Source of the DNA: JANMEX01 sp049696015 | GTDB lineage: Bacteria > Pseudomonadota > Alphaproteobacteria > Rhizobiales > Rhizobiaceae | Reading direction: 5' to 3' | DNA: 14,113 nt | Assembly: GCA_049696015.1 (NCBI GenBank) | Contig: JBAVTG010000062.1 | Span: forward strand, 1 to 14,113 | Shown: in pieces, positions 5,932 through 12,264 of the stretch | How the letters are laid out: every line of letters starts with the position of its first letter | Numbering within the stretch: the stretch's first letter is position 1 | Program-made: the position numbers and the translations under genes | The notes under the pieces: model-generated | What the model was told of the DNA's origin: nothing | Databases searched by the model: none | The model's input: only the letters and a program-made list of their open reading frames with translations

Positions 5932-7845
5932 TCAGGCCCGCGCCGGCAGCTTCACTTCCTGGCCAAGCGCCGCAAAAACGGTTTTGACGATACCCTTGGC
6001 ATCAAGCCCGGCCAACTCATACATGCGCTCGGGCTTTGCATGGTCGGTGAACTCATCCGTGAAACAAAGCGGCCGCACCTTGAGACCCAGATCCAGAAGA
6101 CCGGACGTGGCTAGGAACTGCAGCACATGGCTGCCAAAGCCGCCAACTGCGCCTTCTTCGACCGTAATCAGCACTTCATGATCGCGCGCCAGACGCCGGA
6201 CCAGATCCTGATCAAGCGGCTTGGTAAAGCGCGCATCAGCAACAGTCGTGGAAAGGCCGTGGGCATCGAGTTCCGCCGCCGCCAACAAACATTCCTGCAA
6301 ACGCGTGCCGAACGACAGCAGCGCAATGCGCGTGCCTTCCTTGACGATTCGCCCCTTGCCGATCTGCAACACTGACCCGCGCTCCGGCAGATCAACACCG
6401 ACGCCATCGCCGCGCGGATAGCGGAACGAGATCGGTCCCTCATTGTATTCGGCAGCCGTGCGCACCATGTGGCGAAGCTCCGCCTCGTCTGACGCTGCCA
6501 TGACGACAAAACCCGGCAGCGTTGCCAGATAGGTCGTGTCGAACGAACCGGCATGCGTCGCCCCATCCGCGCCGACATAGCCGGCACGGTCAATCGGGAA
6601 GCGCACCGGCAGCCCCTGAATGGCCACATCATGCACAACCTGATCATAGGCGCGCTGCAGGAAGGTCGAGTAAATCGCCACAAACGGCTTGAAGCCCTCC
6701 GTCGCCAATCCGGCCGCAAAGGTCACGGCATGCTGTTCGGCAATGCCGACATCAAACAGGCGTCCGGGAAACGCCTTGCCGAAAATATCAAGCCCGGTGC
6801 CGTTGGGCATCGCTGCCGTGATGCCAACGATCTTGTCGTCAAACCCGCCTTCGATCACCAGACTGTCGCCAAACACACGCGTATAGCTAGGTGCATTGGC
6901 CGGCGGCTTGGACTGCGCGCCTGTCACCACGTCGAACTTGTTGACGCCATGATACTTGTCAAGCGCGGCTTCCGCCGGGGCGTAGCCCTTGCCCTTTTGC
7001 GTCACAACATGGATCAGCACCGGGCCTTTGTAATTGTCGCGCACATTGCGCAGCACCGGCACCAGTGTCGCCAGATCATGCCCGTCGATCGGCCCGATGT
7101 GATAAAAACCAAGCTCCTCAAACATCGTTCCGCCGGTGACATAGCCGCGTGCATGCTCAACCGCACGTGTGATCGCCCGGTCGACCCGCTTGCCCAGATA
7201 TTTCGTCAGTTTCTTGCCAAGATCACGGAACCCGAGATAGGTGCGACCGGATGCAAGCCGCGCCAGATAGGCGCTCATTGCGCCGGTCGGCGGGGCAATC
7301 GACATGTCATTGTCGTTGAGAATGACAATCAGCCGCGCATCCATCGCACCGGCATTGTTGAGCGCCTCAAACGCCATGCCGGCCGACATCGAGCCATCAC
7401 CGATCACCGAAATCACATTGTTGTTGCGATGCGAGAGATCCCGCGCCACCGCCATGCCAAGTCCTGCGGAGATGGACGTCGAAGAATGCGCCGCGCCAAA
7501 CGGGTCATATTCGCTCTCGGAGCGCTTGGTGAAGCCGGAGAGGCCGCCTTCCTGCCGCAATGTGCGGATGCGGTCCCGCCGCCCGGTCAGAATCTTGTGC
7601 GGATAGGCTTGGTGGCCGACATCCCAGATCAGACGGTCATCGGGCGTGTTGAAGACGTAGTGCAAGGCGACCGTCAGTTCGACAACGCCAAGACCTGCCC
7701 CCAGATGCCCGCCGGTGACCGACACCGCATCGATCATTTCCGCTCGCACGTCGGCCGCAACAAGCGGCAAATCACTTTCGGCCACCCGCCGCAAATCGGC
7801 AGGGATGGTGATTTTGTCGAGGAACGGCGTTGAAGGGGCGGTCAA
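5932..7845 (-). CDS. dxs: 1-deoxy-D-xylulose-5-phosphate synthase (Dxs)
   Basis: Thiamine-diphosphate enzyme that condenses pyruvate and glyceraldehyde-3-phosphate, the first step of the MEP isoprenoid pathway; it is cytoplasmic and dimeric. The product has 637 residues, normal for the family. It has SVTGGHLG with the conserved His 47, WDVGHQAYPHK, the ThDP-binding GDGSMSAGMAFEALN (149-163) with ILNDNDMSIAPPTG, the catalytic-Glu motif DVGIAEQHAVTFAAGLA, the transketolase pyrimidine-domain signature DRAGYVGADGATHAG, and the C-terminal transketolase domain with TKPLDQDL. The frame stays open without a stop far into the pirin gene, but no ATG precedes the conserved N-terminus (TPFLDKI). The most likely start is TTG at 7845, with GAGG (7860-7857) 11 bases upstream. 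The gene is 142 bases downstream of pirin. Confidence 0.95.
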   Translation of the reverse strand: MTAPSTPFLDKITIPADLRRVAESDLPLVAADVRAEMIDAVSVTGGHLGAGLGVVELTVALHYVFNTPDDRLIWDVGHQAYPHKILTGRRDRIRTLRQEGGLSGFTKRSESEYDPFGAAHSSTSISAGLGMAVARDLSHRNNNVISVIGDGSMSAGMAFEALNNAGAMDARLIVILNDNDMSIAPPTGAMSAYLARLASGRTYLGFRDLGKKLTKYLGKRVDRAITRAVEHARGYVTGGTMFEELGFYHIGPIDGHDLATLVPVLRNVRDNYKGPVLIHVVTQKGKGYAPAEAALDKYHGVNKFDVVTGAQSKPPANAPSYTRVFGDSLVIEGGFDDKIVGITAAMPNGTGLDIFGKAFPGRLFDVGIAEQHAVTFAAGLATEGFKPFVAIYSTFLQRAYDQVVHDVAIQGLPVRFPIDRAGYVGADGATHAGSFDTTYLATLPGFVVMAASDEAELRHMVRTAAEYNEGPISFRYPRGDGVGVDLPERGSVLQIGKGRIVKEGTRIALLSFGTRLQECLLAAAELDAHGLSTTVADARFTKPLDQDLVRRLARDHEVLITVEEGAVGGFGSHVLQFLATSGLLDLGLKVRPLCFTDEFTDHAKPERMYELAGLDAKGIVKTVFAALGQEVKLPARA

Positions 7846-7860
7846 TTGGGCTTTTGCCTC
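7843..7860 (-). promoter_or_regulatory. Ribosome binding site and TTG start of dxs
   Basis: On the minus strand GAGG (7860-7857) precedes TTG (7845-7843) by 11 bases, slightly long. It is the only candidate start that gives a normal-length N-terminus; the next in-frame ATG lies within the conserved core. Confidence 0.5.
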
Positions 7861-7987
7861 GCAGGTGCTGCTGTCTTGCCTAAAGGAATGGCTGATTTGC
7901 GGCAAGCCCGCCGATCGACGCAGTGCACGGGAAGGACGGGAAGATAAATTGCGCCGTCCACAGAAAAAGCGGGCAGCAAAGGCGAAT
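7846..7987 (-). other. Gap between pirin and dxs
   Basis: This 142-base stretch is the longest gap in the window. It probably holds the dxs leader and promoter, since dxs is unlikely to depend only on read-through. I find no convincing -35/-10 pair, riboswitch-like fold or terminator. A small direct repeat, GGGAAG-GAC-GGGAAG on the + strand (about 7929-7943), is the only regularity noticed. Confidence 0.4.
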
Positions 7988-8905
7988 TCAACCCGGCAGA
8001 GGGATGAACTCCTCCTCATCGCCCGGCACGATGTCGAATTTGCCAGTGCGCCATTCCTGTTTGGCCTGCTCGATCTTGTCTTGCGAAGAGGAAACAAAGT
8101 TCCACCAGATATAGCGTTTTGACCCAATCGAATCGCCGCCAAGCAGCACGCAGTGCGCACCGGCTTTCGCGGTGAGCCGAACTGGCGCGCCGGGTTTGAA
8201 CACAATCAGCTGGTTCGAACCAAAACTGTCGCCTTCAACATCGATCGTGCCGGCGAGCGTATAAATCGCCCGTTCTTCAATGTCGGCAGGCAGATCCAGC
8301 ACACCGCCTGCGCCAAGGCGCACATCGACATAGGTGGTGCCCGAATAGGTCGGCGCCGGCGAGGCCATGCCCCCAAACGAACCCATGATGACCCGCAAGC
8401 CCAGCGCCTTCTCCCTATGTTCGGGCAGTGCCAATGCGGGGACGCTGGCAAAGGCAGGCGCCATGTCTTCGGCCCATTCCGGCAACGCAATCCAGGTCTG
8501 CAGACCCGACATCGCCATCGGCGCGCCGCGCATGTCTTCCGGCGTGCGCTCGGAATGGACAATGCCCCTGCCCGCCGCCATCAAATTCACATCGCCCGGC
8601 GCAATCACCATATCTGACCCGAGCGAATCCCGGTGGCGGATCTGGCCTTCAAACAGATAGGTCACGGTCGCCAGTCCGATGTGCGGATGCGGGCGCACAT
8701 CCAGCATCTTGCCCGGCGTCAGGATCGCAGGTCCCATCTGGTCAAAAAAGATGAATGGTCCAACCATCCGCCGCCGCGCCGTCGGCAAAGCCCGGCGCAC
8801 GGCAAAGCCGCCAATATCCTTTGCGCTGGAAACAACCAGTGTTTCAATCGCATCGCATGCGAACGCGTCGCCGGGATCGGGGTCGGTTCCGGGAAAGAAG
8901 CTCAT
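7988..8905 (-). CDS. Pirin family protein (bicupin)
   Basis: The protein has 305 residues and two cupin folds. The N-terminal cupin carries the pirin metal site: RPHPHIG gives His 73 and His 75, and GIVHSERTP gives His 117 and Glu 119, matching the iron ligands of characterised pirins. The C-terminal cupin (about 190-270, with AIYTLAGTIDVEG) keeps no obvious metal set. Some pirins are quercetin 2,3-dioxygenases, others are regulators or of unknown role; the substrate here cannot be deduced. It starts at the ATG at 8905 with a strong GAGGGAAGG region upstream. It is 25 bases after xseB, so it is probably in the same operon as the HDAC-like gene and xseB. Confidence 0.92.
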   Translation of the reverse strand: MSFFPGTDPDPGDAFACDAIETLVVSSAKDIGGFAVRRALPTARRRMVGPFIFFDQMGPAILTPGKMLDVRPHPHIGLATVTYLFEGQIRHRDSLGSDMVIAPGDVNLMAAGRGIVHSERTPEDMRGAPMAMSGLQTWIALPEWAEDMAPAFASVPALALPEHREKALGLRVIMGSFGGMASPAPTYSGTTYVDVRLGAGGVLDLPADIEERAIYTLAGTIDVEGDSFGSNQLIVFKPGAPVRLTAKAGAHCVLLGGDSIGSKRYIWWNFVSSSQDKIEQAKQEWRTGKFDIVPGDEEEFIPLPG

Positions 8906-8930
8906 GGTTCGCCTTCCCTCTCAAATTAGA

Positions 8931-9173
8931 TCAATCCAGCGGCTCAGTCCCCGTCGGCTTGCCATCGCGGCCGAGCTTGATTTTCTCAACCTTGTCTTCG
9001 GCCGTTTTCAACAGAGCCGCGCAATGACCCTTTAGAGCCTCTCCGCGCTCGTAGATCAGGATCGACTGCTCCAGCTCGACATCGCCGCGCTCAAGGCTGC
9101 CGACAATCTTCTCAAGCTCGGCAAGCGCCGTTTCGAAACTCATGGACTTCACGTCCGCATTGGCATCCGGCAT
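8931..9173 (-). CDS. xseB: Exodeoxyribonuclease VII small subunit (XseB)
   Basis: XseB binds the XseA large subunit to form the single-strand exonuclease ExoVII. The 80-residue product shows the family core SFETALAELEKIVGSLERGDVELEQSI followed by YERGEAL and a helical tail, predicted to form a helical hairpin. The ATG at 9173 lies two bases after the TGA of the HDAC-like gene and has GAGG (9183-9180) six bases upstream. A TTG two codons earlier is possible but less likely. No xseA is in the window. xseB between an HDAC-like gene and dxs is the usual alphaproteobacterial arrangement as I recall it. Confidence 0.95.
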   Translation of the reverse strand: MPDANADVKSMSFETALAELEKIVGSLERGDVELEQSILIYERGEALKGHCAALLKTAEDKVEKIKLGRDGKPTGTEPLD

Positions 9174-9175
9174 AT

Positions 9176-10105
9176 TCAACCTCGCATCAGCCGCGCGACA
9201 TGGGCCGCGGCGGAAAGACTCAATCCCTGCAAATCATAGCCGCCTTCAAGCACCGACACGAGCCGGTTTGAAGAATAGCGCCCGGCAATGTCCATCAGCT
9301 TTCCTGTCGCCCAGTCGAAGTCATCCTCAACCAGATTGATGTCCGCCAAAGGATCACGCGTATGCGCGTCAAACCCTGCCGAAATCAGCACCAGATCCGG
9401 CTTGAAGGCTTCAAGCGCCGGCAGCACGCGGCTGGAAAATGCGTCGCGAAAGGCTTCCGAACCGGTTTCAGGCGCAAGCGGCGCGTTGACGATGTTGTTC
9501 TTAACACCAGTCTCATTGAGCGCGCCGGTCCCCGGATAAAGCGGAAACTGGTGTGTCGAGGCATAGAGCACGCTGGCGTCTGACCAGAAAATATCTTGCG
9601 TGCCATTGCCGTGATGCACGTCCCAGTCAATGATGGCGATGCGCTCGGCACCGTGCGCCTTTTGCGCATGGCGCGCGGCAATGGCGATCTGGTTGAACAG
9701 GCAAAAGCCCATCGCCGTCGTGCGCTCTGCATGATGGCCAGGCGGGCGCGCGGCAATGAAAGCGTTGTCCGCCTCCCCGCGAAACACCGCATCCACCGCG
9801 GCATTGACCGCGCCAATGGCATGCATCGCCGCTTCAAAACTCTTGGGGCTCACAACCGTGTCGTCGTCAATCCGGTTCAGGCCCGATTCCGGAATGGCCA
9901 TGGCAACACGGGCCATATGCTCTTCCGGATGGGCAAGAAGCACCGCTTCTTCGCGCCCGCGCGGCGCTTCAAGGCGCACAAGCGTCTCAAACTGCGGCCC
10001 GGCAAGCGCCTTTTCCAATGCGCGCAATCGGTCCGGTCGCTCCGGATGGCCGGGCGGCGTCAGATGTTCAAGAAAGATCGGATGGGTATAGAGCTGCGTT
10101 GTCAT
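9176..10105 (-). CDS. HDAC-family zinc amidohydrolase (acetylpolyamine/histone deacetylase-like)
   Basis: The 309-residue arginase/deacetylase-fold enzyme removes acyl groups from lysine-like or polyamine substrates; the true substrate is unknown. Motifs in order: PPGHPERPDRL (17-27), RPPGHHAE (120-127) with the His 124/125 catalytic pair, IDWDVHHGNGTQ (159-170) with zinc ligands Asp 162 and His 164, ISAGFDAH (241-248) with the third ligand Asp 246, and EGGYD with the transition-state Tyr 290. All catalytic residues are present, so it should be active. It starts at the ATG at 10105, with AGG nine bases before. It is the first gene of the run with xseB and pirin, whose start sits two bases after this stop. 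An 8-base inverted repeat ends exactly at its start codon. Confidence 0.94.
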   Translation of the reverse strand: MTTQLYTHPIFLEHLTPPGHPERPDRLRALEKALAGPQFETLVRLEAPRGREEAVLLAHPEEHMARVAMAIPESGLNRIDDDTVVSPKSFEAAMHAIGAVNAAVDAVFRGEADNAFIAARPPGHHAERTTAMGFCLFNQIAIAARHAQKAHGAERIAIIDWDVHHGNGTQDIFWSDASVLYASTHQFPLYPGTGALNETGVKNNIVNAPLAPETGSEAFRDAFSSRVLPALEAFKPDLVLISAGFDAHTRDPLADINLVEDDFDWATGKLMDIAGRYSSNRLVSVLEGGYDLQGLSLSAAAHVARLMRG

Positions 10106-10142
10106 GGTGCAAACCTAGTGCTTGCCAAGACGAATTGCACCA
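10105..10142 (-). promoter_or_regulatory. Inverted repeat closing on the HDAC-like gene's start codon
   Basis: On the minus strand TGGTGCAA (10142-10135) and TTGCACCA (10112-10105) are perfect 8-base complements separated by 22 bases; the last A is the A of the ATG. In RNA the loop would contain the AGG ribosome site. It could be a translational control hairpin or a repressor site. Only the repeat itself is observed. Confidence 0.4.
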
Positions 10143-10195
10143 GTCTTACGCAAACAATCCGCAGGCTTTTTGCGCCGGCGCTACAATTCCGGAAG

Positions 10196-10600
10196 TTATC
10201 CGCGAAACGAGGAATACTGCTCGTCAGACACCTGCTCCAGCCATTCCACGGCTATCCCGCTCACTGCTTCCTGCATGGCCAGATGGCTCATCCCGGTCGT
10301 TGGCGCAGCGCCATGCCAGTGCTTTTCGTCCGGCGCGAACCAGACCGTGTCGCCCGGGTTGATCCGCTGCACCGGCCCGCCCCACGTCTGGGCAAGGCCG
10401 GAGCCTGATACTACCAGCAGCGTTTGCCCGGCCGGATGCGTATGCCAAGCCGTGCGCGCGCTGGGTTCAAAGGTCACCAAGGCCGCCCGCAGACGCGACG
10501 GCTCCGGCGTTTCGATAACCGGATCGACACGCACAGCGCCGGTGAAATAGTCGGCGTGGCCTTTTGTAGAGGGTCGCGTTCCGGCTGGATGGATTTTCAT
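10196..10600 (-). CDS. Single-domain manganese-type cupin, (R)-hydroxynitrile lyase-like family
   Basis: This 134-residue protein belongs to the small cupin family often annotated as (R)-mandelonitrile lyase. Conserved stretches are YFTGAVRVDP (18-27), AWHTHPAGQT (51-60), INPGDTVWFAPDEKHWHGA (80-98) and EWLEQVSDEQY near the C-terminus. His 53, His 55, Gln 59 and His 94 fall at the same positions as the manganese ligands I recall for the Granulicella enzyme GtHNL; Ala 40, Val 42 and Gln 110 also coincide with active-site positions there. Most bacterial relatives have no proven lyase role, so the natural reaction is open. It starts at the ATG at 10600, with one base between it and the stop of the upstream membrane protein gene; GGGG lies upstream. 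It is very likely cotranscribed with that gene. Confidence 0.88.
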   Translation of the reverse strand: MKIHPAGTRPSTKGHADYFTGAVRVDPVIETPEPSRLRAALVTFEPSARTAWHTHPAGQTLLVVSGSGLAQTWGGPVQRINPGDTVWFAPDEKHWHGAAPTTGMSHLAMQEAVSGIAVEWLEQVSDEQYSSFRG

Positions 10601-10601
10601 A

Positions 10602-11591
10602 TCAACCCCCGGTCGACGCCGACGGAAAGCCGGCAGGCTTTCCCTTGAACCAATCAACGGCCTTTTGGCCAAGATCGCGGAACTTGTTGGACGATTCCTC
10701 CAGCCGCCGCTCCCATTCGGCATTCGGCTGCTGGCCTTCGATCGCCCGAAAATAGACGTCCATCAGCGCCGCAATCGCAAACGGTTCCAGCAAAGCCGCC
10801 TTGAATGCCCAGGCAAAGACAATGGCGATCACAAAGCCCCAGCCGCCCGCTTGCCCGGGGAAGTAAAAAAGCAGGCCTGCAGCTGGCGCGAGGAACAGCA
10901 GGAACACGATGATGGTTATGATCCACATGAAGATCGACAACCAGATCGCGTTCTTCACCATCATTGTGCCGTTCTGCGCATAGAGAATAATGCCGGTGCG
11001 CCCGCTTGCCCATGGGTTGTCGCTGCCGGTCTTGATCGCGTAGCCGAGGATAATTTCATCGACGAAAGTCAGCGACATGCGAATGACCGAGTTGATAAAC
11101 CGCACCAGCCCGTCAAGACCCGGGATCGGCAGAAAGGCAGCAATACCGCCGATCAGCCCCGTAATTGTGCCGATGACACCCTTGATCAGTTGATCGACTG
11201 CAAAAAGCACATTTGTTTCAAGAAAGCGCTCGGTCACCACAGCCTTGGCATGGTCAATCTGTCCGCGCCCATGCGGCAAGTCCTTGCCCTGCAGCAGTTC
11301 GACCATCACCGCGATATGCCCTGCCTTGACGATATAAAGCACATACTCGCGTATCCAGAAGACCGCCATGGAAACCAGTCCAAAGCCGCCGAAAGCGCCC
11401 CACAAGGCAAAGCTGTTTTGGGTATCCGGATCGCCCGATACCGCACCGACACCATATCCGACCGCCCCGCCGGTTCCAGTCGCGGCGATGTAGGCGATGG
11501 TGATGCCAAAAAACACGATCATCCGGAACAGGATAAACGGCATCGTCTGGGCCATGATGCCAAGCGTTTTGGAAATCGAAAAGTCCCACAT
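10602..11591 (-). CDS. Multi-pass membrane protein of unknown function
   Basis: The protein has 329 residues. Hydrophobic segments at about 16-38, 61-88, 128-156, 165-186, 214-245 and 251-280 suggest five or six membrane helices, with a conserved-looking cytoplasmic-type loop (KAGHIAVMVELLQGKDLPHGRGQ split over 89-111) and a charged C-terminal tail of about 45 residues. The pattern LPIPGLDGLVRFINSVIR (154-171) followed by FVDEIILGYAI and a final helix ending KAALLEPFAIAALMDVYF (264-281) looks like a widespread alphaproteobacterial family for which I know no function. By eye the second half faintly resembles choline-transporter-like (SLC44) proteins; this is weak. It starts at the ATG at 11591 with GGGA upstream and ends one base before the cupin start, so the two genes form a tight pair. 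Confidence 0.8.
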   Translation of the reverse strand: MWDFSISKTLGIMAQTMPFILFRMIVFFGITIAYIAATGTGGAVGYGVGAVSGDPDTQNSFALWGAFGGFGLVSMAVFWIREYVLYIVKAGHIAVMVELLQGKDLPHGRGQIDHAKAVVTERFLETNVLFAVDQLIKGVIGTITGLIGGIAAFLPIPGLDGLVRFINSVIRMSLTFVDEIILGYAIKTGSDNPWASGRTGIILYAQNGTMMVKNAIWLSIFMWIITIIVFLLFLAPAAGLLFYFPGQAGGWGFVIAIVFAWAFKAALLEPFAIAALMDVYFRAIEGQQPNAEWERRLEESSNKFRDLGQKAVDWFKGKPAGFPSASTGG

Positions 11592-11657
11592 TGAATCCCG
11601 TCTCCAAATTCAAAGCGCCAGAAAATGGGTAACTGAATCGGCACTGTTCAACAAGGC

Positions 11658-11695
11658 GTGACCATTCAATGTTCAAACACTAAGTTACATGTAAC
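11658..11695 (+). promoter_or_regulatory. Autoregulatory operator and promoter candidate of the toxin-antitoxin pair
   Basis: GTTACATGTAAC (11684-11695) is a perfect 12-base palindrome 17 bases before the antitoxin ATG. A weak promoter pair GTGACC (11658-11663) and TAAGTT (11681-11686) with a 17-base spacer would place the palindrome over the -10 and start region, as expected for repression by an antitoxin-toxin complex. The palindrome is certain; the promoter match is poor. Confidence 0.55.
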
Positions 11696-11712
11696 GAATT
11701 GCGAGGTTAAAA

Positions 11713-11937
11713 ATGCCTGTGCCAACGATAATGGGGGTTCAAAAGCGACGAAACGCTATGCGCGCGTCAGGTCTGCGACCCGTTCAAATCTGGATTCCGG
11801 ATACGCGTCTGCCGGGGTTCGCCGAGGAATGCCGCCGCCAATCCCGCATAGCTGCGCAGGCAGATGTTATGGACCATGGGCTTGCGGCATTTGAAGATGC
11901 GGCACTAGCCGATCTCGTTGAAGAGGCTGATGAATGA
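11713..11937 (+). CDS. MazE-like antitoxin (DUF3018 type)
   Basis: The 74-residue antitoxin has the family signature VQKRRNAMRASGLRPVQIWIPDTRLPGFAEECRRQ, split here as residues 9-43, followed by a short acidic C-terminal part (FEDAALADLVEEADE) likely to bind and block the toxin. It starts at the ATG at 11713 with GAGG (11703-11706) six bases upstream; a later ATG at codon 16 would remove part of the conserved N-terminus. Its TGA overlaps the toxin ATG by four bases (ATGA), the usual coupling in type II modules. It should repress its own promoter through the palindrome just upstream. The acidic tail lacks the DIDGW-type end I recall for many relatives. Confidence 0.88.
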   Translation: MPVPTIMGVQKRRNAMRASGLRPVQIWIPDTRLPGFAEECRRQSRIAAQADVMDHGLAAFEDAALADLVEEADE

Positions 11938-12257
11938 GGCGAGGCGATATGGTTACTGTCGCCCTTCAGGGCGATTACAGGAAACCGCGCCCTGCCCTTG
12001 TCATTCAATCTGACCATTTTGCTGAAACTGGTACCGTTTCGGTTTTGCTGCTGTCGGGCACGCTCATTCATGCTCCATTTATCAGGGTAACTGTGCAGCC
12101 ATATCCTGGAAACGGCTTGCTAAAACCGTCGCAAGTCATGGTGGACAAAATTATGACTTTGCAGCAGAGCAAGCTCAATCCGCCGTTTGGCAGATTGAAT
12201 GGAGAAACAATGCTCGCAGTCACGCGGTCTCTTGCCGTGTTCCTCGCGGTTGCCTGA
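11934..12257 (+). CDS. MazF/PemK-family endoribonuclease toxin
   Basis: The 107-residue type II toxin is expected to cleave mRNA at short sequences when released from its antitoxin. It begins RRGDMVTVALQGDYRKPRPALVIQSD (split over 2-27), the conserved basic strand of PemK/MazF proteins, and has the family C-terminal motif QVMVDKIMTL (67-76) and a final helix (ETMLAVTRSLAVFLAVA). It appears full length with no frameshift. G+C counted by eye is about 47% over 12001-12180, against about 64% in ribBX at 12841-13020, and AT-rich and rarer codons are visible. This supports later acquisition. It ends seven bases before the convergent ribBX stop, with no terminator visible between them. Confidence 0.92.
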   Translation: MRRGDMVTVALQGDYRKPRPALVIQSDHFAETGTVSVLLLSGTLIHAPFIRVTVQPYPGNGLLKPSQVMVDKIMTLQQSKLNPPFGRLNGETMLAVTRSLAVFLAVA

Positions 12258-12264
12258 ACACATT

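Noticed and set aside
6553..7833. 426-codon open frame on the + strand opposite dxs
   Set aside because: It is antisense to the conserved dxs core, has a His/Arg-rich composition typical of a reverse-frame shadow in high-G+C DNA, and no recognisable domain.
7846..8205. Long N-terminal extension of dxs on the minus strand
   Set aside because: The open frame continues upstream but its translation is arginine- and serine-rich, unlike Dxs, and overlaps most of the C-terminal third of the well-supported pirin gene. The conserved Dxs N-terminus begins at 7845.
10106..10195. Possible terminator of the cupin gene in the gap before the HDAC-like gene
   Set aside because: GCGCCGGCGC is a palindrome with no loop, and the T-run does not follow on the correct strand, so it does not form a credible terminator.
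9596..10408. 270-codon + strand frame opposite the HDAC-like and cupin genes
   Set aside because: It spans two well-supported genes on the opposite strand and the gap between them, with shadow-like Arg/His-rich translation.
10665..11594. 309-codon open frame on the + strand opposite the membrane protein
   Set aside because: Its composition (D, H, Q, R and K rich) is the mirror of hydrophobic codons on the other strand, and it shows no domain or plausible ribosome site.
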